Shown here: in pieces, positions 24,106 through 33,945 of the stretch
Layout of the letters: the number at the start of each line of letters is the position of its first letter
Position numbering within the stretch: the first letter of the stretch is position 1
Origin: an uncultured Prevotellaceae bacterium
GTDB taxonomy: Bacteria > Bacteroidota > Bacteroidia > Bacteroidales > Bacteroidaceae
Direction: 5' to 3'
NCBI GenBank assembly: GCA_937877605.1
Contig: CALFJA010000048.1
Span: 1-51,917, forward strand
DNA length: 51,917 bases
Program-made: the position numbers and the translations under genes
The notes under the pieces: model-generated
Databases searched by the model: none
The model's input: the letters and a program-made list of their open reading frames with translations, nothing else
What the model was told of the DNA's origin: nothing

Positions 24106-25176
24106 CTACTTAACTTCAATGTTGATGATAATCTTCGGCTGTGCAGGATCGTTGGTAATCATCAGCACACGAGGCCTGGAACGCAGTGATTTCAACTCGC
24201 GCACATCGCCGGAAATCTTCAGTTTGGCACTTTTCCCTGGGGCTATTGTCTTGCCGCTGAGCGAAACCTGCAGGCCAGTAGTGAACATCTGGAGGCGCGA
24301 TATCTCAAGAGGTTCCGTGCCGATGTTCTCCACCAGTATCTCACCCTTCCGCTTGTTCTTGTTCGAAGGCTGCGACAACACGAGGTTGGTTGCCGAAAGC
24401 CGTATCTTCGGCCCATCGCCGCTGCTGGATAATTCCCCGTCGACGGCCGACGGTAACAGCACTGCCGAGATGTTGACAGCCTTCTCGTGCGACACCTTTT
24501 CGCCGGGTTGGGCTCCGAGATAGACCGTGGTTTGTGTCAGGCCGAAGTCCCTCAGCAGATGCGAGTCGAGGATAATGGTGGCCACACCGCTCTTGCCCGA
24601 TGCCAGTTTTGAGGGCGACACCTGGGCCGAAAGGTAGGCTGGAAGGTGCATGAAGACGGGCTGTGCGGTCTTGTCCGAGGCATTGATGATGTGTATCTTC
24701 TTGACAGGGCGTTCGCCATAGCCCACATCGTCGAATTCCACTTCGTTGCAGTCGGCGCGAAGGGTGCCAAGTTCCAGCGGATATTCGCCGGAATAGTCCA
24801 CCACCTCATCCACCACAACGCCGCGCAATGTCAGCACAACAGGCTCCTTCGAAGCACTCGTGTAGACACCTATTTGCTTCTGGAAGTGCCCCATGGTCTG
24901 GGCATCGTAGGCTGCGGAGACCTTGAACTGCTGCCCTTCGGCTATCTGCTCGCGCGGCCAGGACACCTCGGTGCAACCGCAGGAGGAGCGCACCTGACGA
25001 ATGGTTATGGGGTCGCCCGTCTTGTTCCTGAGTACGAATTCCGCCACGGCAGGCGTCTGGAATACTATCTGTCCGAGGTCAATCACCTCTTGTTCCACGC
25101 CGATGCGCTGGGCAGATGCCACGAGGGCGAAAGCCGTGAGCAATACTGATAAGAAGCATCTTTTACGCATATTCAT
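24106..25176 (-). CDS. secreted DUF1573 protein
   Basis: A 356-residue protein with a signal peptide (about residues 1-22, ending VASA). The DUF1573 block LGQIVFQTPAVAEFVLRNKTGDPITI with SSCGCTEVSWP (about 30-75) is clear, an immunoglobulin-like domain abundant in Bacteroidetes. A second similar beta domain occupies the C-terminal part (EILVENIGTEPLEI). No enzymatic residues. It lies 8 bases after the alpha-2-macroglobulin stop and 6 before ispH. Function unknown; an envelope role is likely. Confidence 0.88.
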   Translation of the reverse strand: MNMRKRCFLSVLLTAFALVASAQRIGVEQEVIDLGQIVFQTPAVAEFVLRNKTGDPITIRQVRSSCGCTEVSWPREQIAEGQQFKVSAAYDAQTMGHFQKQIGVYTSASKEPVVLTLRGVVVDEVVDYSGEYPLELGTLRADCNEVEFDDVGYGERPVKKIHIINASDKTAQPVFMHLPAYLSAQVSPSKLASGKSGVATIILDSHLLRDFGLTQTTVYLGAQPGEKVSHEKAVNISAVLLPSAVDGELSSSGDGPKIRLSATNLVLSQPSNKNKRKGEILVENIGTEPLEISRLQMFTTGLQVSLSGKTIAPGKSAKLKISGDVRELKSLRSRPRVLMITNDPAQPKIIINIEVK

Positions 25177-25184
25177 TGTTTTTC

Positions 25185-28100
25185 TTATTTAATGGTGAAT
25201 TCCAACGCGCCCTGCCGCCCCATGAATTCCGGGCTGTAGGCGCACTGGGCAGTGCAGGTTCCGGTGGTATAGTCGCCAGCACGGTCTATATAATACTCTG
25301 TCTCGATGACATGGGTGCCCTTTCTCATGCGGTCGAAGTAGTAGTTCGTGGCATTATCCTGGGGCGCAATGTAGTACCCCCAGTGGTAACCGCTGAGCTG
25401 ATTCACGGGCTCCAGACATGCCGCACGGCGGTCTTCAACCTGCACGAAGTCGTAGTCGCGGTCGGCTTCGATGGTCACTCGCACCACGATTCGGTCGCCC
25501 ACATGCAGTTGCTGGCTGCTGTTCAGCACCTCACGCTTCACCTTCAGCCCTGCCGCAGCGCCTGCAACATCGGTGGTTTTCTGCATGAACTGGGCATAGA
25601 CGGCGCCGAAACTGATTCCTTCCGAAGTCTTCTCGGCCGTCAGCGTATTGCCGATGTTGCCCGTCCGCTTCTCTTTTGTATAGCCAAGGCCTGCTACCGG
25701 ATGGCTGCGCGGAAGAGTATCGCCGTCAATCTTCAGCACGGCAGGAAGTTTTCCAACGCTCTCCAGCTGGTCTGTACGGCCGTTGAAGAAGGCATAGATG
25801 GCGTCGACGGCATTGAGAGGAGTATCCCACGACTGTGTGCGCTTGGCCTGCAGCAACCACCGCTGCATCTCCGCAATGAGTTGTTTCTTCTCCGGCTGCA
25901 GCAACTGGAAGGCCTCGATGGCATGCACTTGGGTGGGAATGCGGTAGTCGAACCAACTGTAGTAAGCCTTGTGTGTGTCGAAGTAGCGGCCCATCTCCTC
26001 CTTGTAGACCATGTATTCCTCAATGCTTTGCATGTAGTCCGAGGCTTTCTTGGTTTCCTTGTTGTGGCTGAAGATGATGGCCATGGTGGCCTTTCCGTAG
26101 ATGGTATAGTCGCGCGGAATCTTCCGCAGCCGCTTGAGCATGAACTGCTTGGCCTCCTCGGCTTTCTTCGACAGCGGGGTGTCGGAGATTGCGTCAATGT
26201 AAAGTATGCGCACGGCGGAACTGCTCGGGCGGATGTTTTTGTAGCCCTTGCGCTCCAGTTCTATGATATCCTTCATCTCATCGACCAGACATTGTTCCAG
26301 GAACGGGCGTGCCGTGGAAATCAAGTTCTCCACTTGCGAGTCCTTGCCAATCATCTTTTGCAGTCTGGTCATCATCTCAACGACGGCCGTTGTGATGTAA
26401 TACGAACCCGACATGCCCTTCCACCAGCTCCACGAACCGTCCGAGAGACGCAGGTCGTTGAGCTTTGTCAGGGACTGGTTGAGACGGTTGTTCATGAAGT
26501 TCTCGTCGAAGAGGTTGATTAATTGGTGTTTCTGCTCGGTCTCATGTTCGGCGTCTGCCACCCAGGGAGTTTCCGACAGAATCATCGATTTCAGTTCTTG
26601 GTTCTTCTCAAGACTGCTCATCAGGGATGTTTCCTCACCCTTTTCCTGCTGCCAGCGCTGTATAGTCTCCTTGATTTTGGGCGATGACTTGGCTATAAAC
26701 CGGGCCAGTTTGTTGGCATAGAAGGCCGTTGCCAGGCTGATGGCATTGTCCGTTTGAGGTGTTGCTATGTTGGGCAGGGCCTGGATGAGGAGCCAGGACG
26801 GATTGTCGGTGTATTCCACCGTGAGCCGTGCGGTCTCGTCCTTCACTGCGAAGAGGCGGTTCAGGTCTATTTCCAGGGTTCCGGGTTGGATTTGCGTGAT
26901 GGGATATGTGTTCGTCACCAGTTCCTTGTCGGGCAGGATGAGGAGGTAATGCTGCTCACCGTCGGAGAAGTCTTTGCCGGCGGCTGTGATGCGGCAGATG
27001 TACAACTGGTCCTGCACGGTGGGCTGATAGTTGAACTGCACCACTTCGGTTTGCTCCCTGTCGACACTGAAAGGCACCTGCTGTGTGAACACCACGGCCT
27101 CGGTCTCGGGATTGATGAGCTGCAGCTGTGCCGTGCCTGCAATGGGTTCTTCGCTCGTATTGACCACCAATGTGCTGATGGTGGCCCTGTCGTTGGTGCG
27201 AAGGAAGCGGGGCATGTTGGGCTGCACCATGACTTTCTTCTTGGCAACGGCCTCGTCCTCGATGATGGAATAGCGCATCTGGCGGTCGTGTGCCAGGCCG
27301 ATGAAGCGCCATGTGGTCACGCTTTCCGGCAGGGTGAAGTTCAGCGTTACATTGCCTTGGTCGTCGGTGCAGAGCGAGGGGAAGAAAAATGCCGTTTCCT
27401 GGAGGTTCTCCCGTATTTGCGGTGAGACTTCGCCCGAAGATGTTTCCGGTTTTTCTTCCTCATCAGGGACGGCCTTTTCCAGTAGCATAGCACTGCCGGC
27501 GGCATCCATTTCACTGACAGCGCCCATCAGAGGAGCAGGCTCTGACATCAGTACGGCGCCCTTGTTGCGGTAAAGCTTGCGTCCGTAATCCACCATGGAA
27601 TTGCCATAAAGGTCTGTCAGATCGGGGTCCAGATGGGAGAAGCGCAGGTTTTCTGCATTGATATACTTGAAATATTGATGTGCGGCAATGCCGCTGGTGC
27701 TGTACGAGAGCATCCTCCACGGATAGGAAGCAAGGTCGGGCGAGAGTCCCGGGCTCAGGCTCCAGTAGTGCGAATAGAGTTGTTCGAGCGACTTGTCATA
27801 GAGAGTTGCCATGAGTTGTGCCGCCGCTGGTGTTCCCTCCGGAGTGAGGATGTTGAGCGTCCACTCCTCTTTCTGTCCCGGAATGAGTTTGTCGCGGAAG
27901 GTGGTCCACTTCATCTTCAGTTTCCTTTCGGGCACTGGACGCAGGATTCTGGCCTGATGTGTGTAGCACTTTCCGTCCTTTACCCATGCGAAGGATACCA
28001 CTACTCCGTCGCCGTAGCTGTCCTTGTAGCGCACTTTCATGTTCCTGTTGGAGTTGGACAGCCGGAAGGTCGACTTCTCGATGACTTCGTTGTGTGCCAC

Positions 28101-30665
28101 GATGGTGTAGACCACATGCTGCGACTTTGCCGAGGAGCCCACCTGTATGATCACTGGCGAGCCGTCGTTGGGGAAGCGGCTGTCGGACTGATAGAACCAG
28201 TCGTTGGTCTCGAAGGCCGGCCGCTGGTCGGTGATGGAGAAGGTAATGAACTCGCGGGTGAGCTTATCGGTGCCGCAGGTGGCCTCTATGCGGTGGCGGC
28301 CCGAGGGGATGTTCTTCCACGGAAACTCTATGCGCTGGTTGGCAGTGGCCGTGAAAGGCTTGCCGTCGATGGTGTAGTTGACGGTGCCCTCGATGGGTTC
28401 GCCCTGAGTATTCAGGTAGTTGAAGGTAATGGGTTGCAGTTGGGAACGCTCCATCTTGTCGCCGATGCTCAGGTTGAAGGCGGTGACACGGTTGCTCACG
28501 GGGAATGAGGTCTCCGCCGGATGGGACTCGCCCGAAAGGCTGGTTACATCGGCACTTACCTTGAAGCGGAAGCACTGATAGTCCGAGTCGTAGAATCTCT
28601 CCGGCACGACAAGTGGCAGTGGCACCTTGAAATGTCCCTCCTCGTCGGTTGTGAGGGTTAGTCCGGAGATGATTTCCTCGTCGTCTGAACTGCCCGACCA
28701 CCACCATCGTCCTTCTGTACGGATTGCATTGACCACCACCTTGGCGTTTTGCACGGGCACGCCGGAGTAAGTCCGCGCCTGTCCGTCCACCATTATGGTG
28801 TCGCCAGCCTTGTAGGACTCGCCGTATTGGTTGAATTCCACCTCGAAGGTGGGGCGCTTGTATTCTTCCACACGGATGCCGATGCTGTTGCTCTGGCCTG
28901 CAATGGCCTGTATGGAGAAGCGTCCCGTGAGTCCGTCCTGAGGCAGGACGAAATCCACCGATGCCTTGCCGAACTCGTCGGTGGTGACCGTCTGCGTGGC
29001 CACCGTCTTGTAGTTGGCGTTGCGGAGGCTGACATCCACTCTCTGTGCAGGGCTCACCTCGCTAGTCATATCCACGCGATCGGTGTAGGTAATCACGCCC
29101 ACATGGACGGTTTGTCCAGGGCGGTAGATGCTGCGGTCGGTGTATATCTTGGTGCGGAAGCGCGTCTCGTTGCGGTTGTCTCTGATGGAAGAGGCCCTGT
29201 CGTTCCGCTCTTTGAAGGCTTTGTCGGCCTCGGTCCACACATAGACATCGCCCATACGGAAGTGCTGGAAGTCGCAAACCACCTCACCATGCTGGTCGGT
29301 CAGCAGTTCTATCTGGCTGCCCTTTTTGGCCTTGAGGTCAGTTCCGTCAAGGCGGATGTGTGCTTTCGCTATGGGTTCACCCGTACGGGCGTCGACCGCT
29401 ACATACCTTACTTTCTGGTCGGGCAGGTCTTGTCTTATCAAGGCCATGTTGGAAACGCTGAGCAATGTGTACTGCGACTGTTCCGTGGTGGCACTTGAGC
29501 GTCCTTCAATCAGGTAGACACCGACAGGCAGCGTGCCGAGTTCGATGGAGTCTTCCAGCAGCAGATAGTCGGCATACTGGCCGTATGCCCGTGTGACGGG
29601 CATCGATGCGATGGGCGTGCTCTTCTTTTTCACCTTCTCGTAGTCATCGTCACGGTAGAAGCCCCCCATCTCCGAGCCAAGGAGCGGAGTCTTGTAGACG
29701 GTCACCTGTAGTTGTTTCAGGTTGCGGATGCTGTTGACCTGCAGTTTCACTGGGGTCTCCGTGGTGTAGGTCAGGGAGGGAATATCGATGTTGTACTGCG
29801 GTGCTGTGAGGCTGTTGCGGCTGTTGCGCAGCACTTCCATGCGTTTCCACGATTTCCAGCGGGCCAGACTCTTGTCTATGTACTCCACTTTCTGCTTCGC
29901 GGTGTAGTCCTTGCCGAGTGCCGACATCAGGTCGTAGCGGTACAGGGCCAGTTCACCTGCGGCAGGGATGTCGCCATACTGCGCAATGAGTTCGTCCACT
30001 TTGACTATCTGCCGGCGCCTTTCGGCATCCGACCTGTTTTCCCTGAGTTGCTGTTCGAGCACTTCCTTCCACATCAGGCAGGCTGCTGCGCTGTTTCCGT
30101 GCTGGGTGTAGTAGTCGCACAGGAGTTGGTATTTTCCGGCCTCCATGCCAAGCACATGGAGCAGGTCGTCGTCAAACAGTTTGCTGTCAACGCCCTTCCG
30201 CACACCGGGTTCATACTCCTCAGCCTTTGTCCGGGCCAGCAGGTCGAGGTCGGCAAAGGCTTCTTCCGTGCGCTGCCTGCCCAATTCGGCATAGGCGTTG
30301 TTCACGCTGGTTTTCTCTTTGTATATCTTTCCGAGCAGCACCGAGTAGACGGCACTGAGGGCGGGGCTGGTTTTCTGGTATCCGATGCGTTTCTTCTCCA
30401 GTTTGTCCAAGCCTGTGGGGAGCGAGTCGCTCGATATTTGCGTCAGGTAAGAGAGGTAGCGGAACTCGGCGGCCATGAGTTGTCCGTGCTCATTGGTCCG
30501 CTCGGCCAGGTCGATAATGGACTGCAGGTGCATCATGGCTGCCCTGGGGTGGTCCTTTTCCTCGGCATCGTCGACTTGCGTCCAGAGCTTGCTGAAAGTC
30601 TGTGCATGCCCGAACATGGGGAAGAAACCAAGAAAAAATACTGCCATAAAAATGATTTGCTTCAT
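25185..30665 (-). CDS. alpha-2-macroglobulin family protein, thioester-less
   Basis: A 1826-residue secreted protein with a signal peptide (about 1-21). An N-terminal helical region (about 25-280) is followed by MG domains; the MG2-type block IYTDRSIYRPGQTVHVGVI lies near residue 510. ITFNYLNTQGEPIEG and KWTTFRDKLIPGQKEEW mark later beta domains, and FFPSLCTDDQGNVTLNFTLPESVTTWRF near 1100 is the conserved A2M domain. The helical TED domain follows, but the usual GCxEQ thioester is replaced by LPNIATPQTDNAISLATAF near 1300, so covalent trapping is not expected. Periplasmic protease-inhibitor or scaffold role is inferred from the family. Confidence 0.92.
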   Translation of the reverse strand: MKQIIFMAVFFLGFFPMFGHAQTFSKLWTQVDDAEEKDHPRAAMMHLQSIIDLAERTNEHGQLMAAEFRYLSYLTQISSDSLPTGLDKLEKKRIGYQKTSPALSAVYSVLLGKIYKEKTSVNNAYAELGRQRTEEAFADLDLLARTKAEEYEPGVRKGVDSKLFDDDLLHVLGMEAGKYQLLCDYYTQHGNSAAACLMWKEVLEQQLRENRSDAERRRQIVKVDELIAQYGDIPAAGELALYRYDLMSALGKDYTAKQKVEYIDKSLARWKSWKRMEVLRNSRNSLTAPQYNIDIPSLTYTTETPVKLQVNSIRNLKQLQVTVYKTPLLGSEMGGFYRDDDYEKVKKKSTPIASMPVTRAYGQYADYLLLEDSIELGTLPVGVYLIEGRSSATTEQSQYTLLSVSNMALIRQDLPDQKVRYVAVDARTGEPIAKAHIRLDGTDLKAKKGSQIELLTDQHGEVVCDFQHFRMGDVYVWTEADKAFKERNDRASSIRDNRNETRFRTKIYTDRSIYRPGQTVHVGVITYTDRVDMTSEVSPAQRVDVSLRNANYKTVATQTVTTDEFGKASVDFVLPQDGLTGRFSIQAIAGQSNSIGIRVEEYKRPTFEVEFNQYGESYKAGDTIMVDGQARTYSGVPVQNAKVVVNAIRTEGRWWWSGSSDDEEIISGLTLTTDEEGHFKVPLPLVVPERFYDSDYQCFRFKVSADVTSLSGESHPAETSFPVSNRVTAFNLSIGDKMERSQLQPITFNYLNTQGEPIEGTVNYTIDGKPFTATANQRIEFPWKNIPSGRHRIEATCGTDKLTREFITFSITDQRPAFETNDWFYQSDSRFPNDGSPVIIQVGSSAKSQHVVYTIVAHNEVIEKSTFRLSNSNRNMKVRYKDSYGDGVVVSFAWVKDGKCYTHQARILRPVPERKLKMKWTTFRDKLIPGQKEEWTLNILTPEGTPAAAQLMATLYDKSLEQLYSHYWSLSPGLSPDLASYPWRMLSYSTSGIAAHQYFKYINAENLRFSHLDPDLTDLYGNSMVDYGRKLYRNKGAVLMSEPAPLMGAVSEMDAAGSAMLLEKAVPDEEEKPETSSGEVSPQIRENLQETAFFFPSLCTDDQGNVTLNFTLPESVTTWRFIGLAHDRQMRYSIIEDEAVAKKKVMVQPNMPRFLRTNDRATISTLVVNTSEEPIAGTAQLQLINPETEAVVFTQQVPFSVDREQTEVVQFNYQPTVQDQLYICRITAAGKDFSDGEQHYLLILPDKELVTNTYPITQIQPGTLEIDLNRLFAVKDETARLTVEYTDNPSWLLIQALPNIATPQTDNAISLATAFYANKLARFIAKSSPKIKETIQRWQQEKGEETSLMSSLEKNQELKSMILSETPWVADAEHETEQKHQLINLFDENFMNNRLNQSLTKLNDLRLSDGSWSWWKGMSGSYYITTAVVEMMTRLQKMIGKDSQVENLISTARPFLEQCLVDEMKDIIELERKGYKNIRPSSSAVRILYIDAISDTPLSKKAEEAKQFMLKRLRKIPRDYTIYGKATMAIIFSHNKETKKASDYMQSIEEYMVYKEEMGRYFDTHKAYYSWFDYRIPTQVHAIEAFQLLQPEKKQLIAEMQRWLLQAKRTQSWDTPLNAVDAIYAFFNGRTDQLESVGKLPAVLKIDGDTLPRSHPVAGLGYTKEKRTGNIGNTLTAEKTSEGISFGAVYAQFMQKTTDVAGAAAGLKVKREVLNSSQQLHVGDRIVVRVTIEADRDYDFVQVEDRRAACLEPVNQLSGYHWGYYIAPQDNATNYYFDRMRKGTHVIETEYYIDRAGDYTTGTCTAQCAYSPEFMGRQGALEFTIK

Positions 30666-30698
30666 AGCGGTGAAGTGTTATAATGGATGCGTAATATG

Positions 30699-30706
30699 CA
30701 AATGTA
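30699..30706 (-). promoter_or_regulatory. -7 promoter element of the alpha-2-macroglobulin operon
   Basis: TACATTTG on the minus strand, 33 bases before the start; no well placed -33 box. Confidence 0.5.
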
Positions 30707-30889
30707 TCAATAATTTTTTGTTTTTCTGAAAACAAAAGCAAGTATTTTCACATTATATGGGCAGCATTACCATTTCTTAATATCTGCACCGAGCCCCAGA
30801 GCGGTTTCCGGAAACATCGCGAACTTGTAAAGTTTGTGGAATGCACACTGGCGGAGAAACATTCATCAGGGCGTGTTTTTTCGTCAGGA

Positions 30890-31215
30890 AATGCTTTCCA
30901 GTCCGAAAAACGGCGAAAAATCAGAAAATTGACAAATCGTTGATTGCCAGCAATTTGCACGCAAAAGAAATTCATTCGCACCATTTCCGTTTTCCGTTTG
31001 GGACTCAGTTGGAAGGCGTTTGGGACCCAGTTGCGATGCGACCGACAGGGAAATACACTGCGAATGGAGCAAAATAGAAGCGCAGGTGAGCCCCACTTGG
31101 GATTCACCTGCGCTTTGCAGAGGGTATTTTCGGCATGAAACGGGACGGATTTTGGTCTTTTCTGGCACCGTTTCCAGATTGCACACTTTTCCGATTTGTC
31201 AATTATTTTTACGAA
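30890..31215. repeat. long diverged intergenic repeat C, containing a 22-base array
   Basis: Most of the 564-base gap between clpB and the alpha-2-macroglobulin gene is related to 39430-39745. The core is GTTTGGG at 30996 and 31018 (22-base spacing) preceded by TTTTCC and followed by GCGACCGA; about 80 bases after that align without gaps to the other locus. The right end has ATTGCACACTTTTCCGATTT (31178 on), identical there. No reading frame looks coding. Confidence 0.8.
31079..31114 (-). terminator. possible clpB terminator
   Basis: AGCGCAGGTGA (31079-31089) pairs with TCACCTGCGCT (31104-31114), with CCC/GGG inside the loop. It lies 116 bases past the clpB stop within repeat C; the matching position in the partner repeat lacks the second arm. 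Confidence 0.5.
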
Positions 31216-31229
31216 AAACGGGATCTGCG

Positions 31230-33818
31230 TCAGTTGCGGAAAACAATCTGTCCACCTTCAGCATCCACCTGGATAGGCTGCTTGGGACTGACCGTCTCGG
31301 CAAGAATCTGTCTCGACAGCTGGTTGAGCACCAAGCTCTGGATGGCGCGCTTTACGGGACGGGCACCGTATTCAGCATCGAAACCAGCATCGGCCAGGGC
31401 CTGTACGGCTGCCGGAGTCCACTCCAAGGTGAGACCCTGCTGGCCGAGCATGGCCTTCACCTGCTGCAGCTGCAACTCCACGATGGAGCCTATCTCCCGC
31501 TGGTTGAGCGGCAGGAACATGATGGTCTCGTCAATCCGGTTGAGAAATTCCGGACGGATGGTCTGCTTCAGCAGTCCGAGCACCATCTGTCGGGCCTCTT
31601 CCACGGCTGCCTGGCTGGGTGTACCGGCGGCGGCGGAGAGCATCTGCTGGATGTGCTGGCTGCCCAGGTTGGATGTCATGATGATAATGGTGTTCTTGAA
31701 GTTGACCACGCGGCCCTTGTTATCGGTCAGCCGGCCATCGTCGAGCACTTGAAGCAGGATGTTGAACACATCGGGATGGGCTTTCTCCACCTCGTCGAAG
31801 AGCACCACGCTATAGGGTTTCCGGCGCACGGCCTCAGTCAGTTGTCCGCCCTCATCGTAGCCCACATATCCCGGAGGGGCGCCGATGAGCCGGCTGACGC
31901 TGAACTTTTCCTGGTATTCCGACATGTCTATGCGGGTCATCATCTGCTCGTCGTTGAACAGATAGGCTGCCAGTGCTTTGGCCAGTTCGGTCTTTCCCAC
32001 GCCCGTGGAGCCGAGGAAAAGGAACGATGCGAGCGGCCGCTTGGGGTCTTGCAGGCCTGCACGGCTGCGGCGAATGGCATCGCTCACGGCACTGATGGCC
32101 TCTTCCTGTCCCACCACGCGGCGGTGGAGTTCGTCCTCCAGGTGCAGAAGTTTCTCGCGCTCCGACTGCATCATGCGGCTGACCGGTATGCCCGTCCACC
32201 GGCTCACCACCTCAGCAATGTCGTCGGCGGTGACCTCCTCGCGCACCATTGCCGTCGCACCCTGGGTCGTCCGCAGCTGCTGCTGTATCCTGTCGATGTC
32301 GTCCTGCAGTGCTTTCAGCTGCCCGTAGCGTATTTCCGCCACACGGTCGTAGCGTCCCTCCTGCTCGGCACGGTCGGCCTCGAAGCGCAGTTGTTCCATC
32401 TGCAGCTTGTTCTGCTGGATGCGGTTGACGAGTTCGCGCTCGCCTTCCCACTTCGCCTTGTACTGCTGTTCCTGCTCTTTCAACTCGGCAATCTCCTTGT
32501 CCAGCTGGGCAATCTTGGGCTGGTTGTTCTCACGCTTGATGGCTTCACGCTCTATTTCAAGTTGCTTCAGCCGTCTGGACAGGTCGTCGAGCTGCTCCGG
32601 CAGGGAGTCACGCTCCATGCGAAGCTTGGCCGCTGCCTCGTCCATCAGGTCGATGGCCTTGTCGGGAAGGAACCGGTCGGAGATGTATCGCTGCGACAGT
32701 TGGACGGCTGCTATGCAGGCATCGTCCTGAATACGCACCTTGTGATGGTTCTCGTAGCGTTCCTTCAGTCCGCGGATAATGCTGATGGCCTCCGCCTCGT
32801 CGGGCTCGTCCACCATGACAGTCTGGAACCTTCGCTCCAGGGCCTTGTCCTTCTCGAAGTATTTCTGATATTCGTTCAGGGTGGTGGCACCTATGGCACG
32901 CAGCTCACCCCGCGCCAGGGCTGGCTTCAGTATGTTGGCTGCGTCCATGGCCCCCTCGCCTCCTCCGGCACCCACCAGCGTGTGAATCTCATCGATGAAG
33001 AGGATGATTTGGCCGTCGGCAGAGGTTACCTCCTTGATGACAGCCTTGAGGCGCTCCTCGAACTCGCCCTTGTACTTGGCGCCGGCAACCAGCGCTCCCA
33101 TGTCGAGCGAGTAGACCTGCTTGTCCTTCAGGTTCTCGGGCACATCGCCACGGACTATCCGTTGGGCCAAGCCTTCCACGATGGCGGTCTTTCCCGTGCC
33201 GGGTTCGCCGATGAGGATGGGGTTGTTCTTCGTACGCCGTGAGAGGATTTGGAGCACCCGTCTGATCTCATCGTCACGGCCGATGACGGGATCCAGTTTC
33301 CCCTTCCGGGCATCGTCTACCAGGTTCTTGGCGTATTTTTCGAGCGATTGGTAGGTGTCTTCCGCACTCTGCGAGCTCACTTTCTGCCCTTTGCGCAGTT
33401 CGGCGACGGCCTTGCGGAGCTGCTGCTCGTTCATTCCGGCGTCCTTCAAGATGCGCGCTGCAGTGGAATTGACCGCCAGCAGGGCCATCAGCATGGACTC
33501 AATGGAAGCATATTCGTCGCCCAGTTGGGTGGCGATGTCGACCGACTGCTGCAACACCTTGTTGGCATCCTGCCCCAGATAGGGCTCTCCGCCGCTCACC
33601 TTTGGCAGGTGTGCCATCTCCTGCTGCAGCGCCTGCTGCACAGCCGTGGCATTCACGCCCAGTTTCTGGAAGATGAAGCGGCACACCTCGGGTGCCTTCT
33701 CCATCACGCCTGCCAGCAAGTGGACGGGTTCTATGTTCTGTTGCCCGCCCCGCTGTGCCTGCGCGACGGCGCTCTGTACGGCCTCTTGGGCCTTAATGGT
33801 AAATTTGTCAAGTGTCAT
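31230..33818 (-). CDS. clpB: ATP-dependent chaperone ClpB
   Basis: An 862-residue Hsp100 disaggregase. N-terminal Clp-N repeats (FTIKAQEAVQSAVAQAQ), first AAA+ domain with Walker A GEPGTGKTAIVEG near residue 205 and Walker B LFIDEIHTLVGAG, the M-domain coiled coil (about 400-520, rich in Lys, Glu, Gln), second AAA+ domain with GSTGVGKTELAKALA near 605 and VVLFDEVEKAHPDV. It rescues aggregated proteins with DnaK. The ATG at 33818 is chosen over a TTG six bases upstream; AAAGGAG sits about 10 bases before it. No HrcA or other heat-shock operator was recognised upstream. Confidence 0.97.
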   Translation of the reverse strand: MTLDKFTIKAQEAVQSAVAQAQRGGQQNIEPVHLLAGVMEKAPEVCRFIFQKLGVNATAVQQALQQEMAHLPKVSGGEPYLGQDANKVLQQSVDIATQLGDEYASIESMLMALLAVNSTAARILKDAGMNEQQLRKAVAELRKGQKVSSQSAEDTYQSLEKYAKNLVDDARKGKLDPVIGRDDEIRRVLQILSRRTKNNPILIGEPGTGKTAIVEGLAQRIVRGDVPENLKDKQVYSLDMGALVAGAKYKGEFEERLKAVIKEVTSADGQIILFIDEIHTLVGAGGGEGAMDAANILKPALARGELRAIGATTLNEYQKYFEKDKALERRFQTVMVDEPDEAEAISIIRGLKERYENHHKVRIQDDACIAAVQLSQRYISDRFLPDKAIDLMDEAAAKLRMERDSLPEQLDDLSRRLKQLEIEREAIKRENNQPKIAQLDKEIAELKEQEQQYKAKWEGERELVNRIQQNKLQMEQLRFEADRAEQEGRYDRVAEIRYGQLKALQDDIDRIQQQLRTTQGATAMVREEVTADDIAEVVSRWTGIPVSRMMQSEREKLLHLEDELHRRVVGQEEAISAVSDAIRRSRAGLQDPKRPLASFLFLGSTGVGKTELAKALAAYLFNDEQMMTRIDMSEYQEKFSVSRLIGAPPGYVGYDEGGQLTEAVRRKPYSVVLFDEVEKAHPDVFNILLQVLDDGRLTDNKGRVVNFKNTIIIMTSNLGSQHIQQMLSAAAGTPSQAAVEEARQMVLGLLKQTIRPEFLNRIDETIMFLPLNQREIGSIVELQLQQVKAMLGQQGLTLEWTPAAVQALADAGFDAEYGARPVKRAIQSLVLNQLSRQILAETVSPKQPIQVDAEGGQIVFRN

Positions 33819-33945
33819 ATACAAAAAACTCCTTTCTTTTCAGTTTGTGTCTGTGTGAGACTGTCACTGAAAAGAGAGGAGTCAAATGGCGTGCCTGACG
33901 GGCATTCTGCGCCAATTTGTCACTTTTCCTCAGAAAATGCGCCAA

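Noticed and set aside
25176..26522. A 448-codon plus-strand frame opposite the alpha-2-macroglobulin
   Set aside because: Composition-driven shadow of a large coding gene; no independent promoter or motif.
31020..33242. A 740-codon open frame on the plus strand opposite clpB
   Set aside because: It lies antisense to a textbook ClpB and its translation has no recognisable motif and an odd composition rich in His, Gly and Val. Long antisense frames are expected from the codon bias of these genes.
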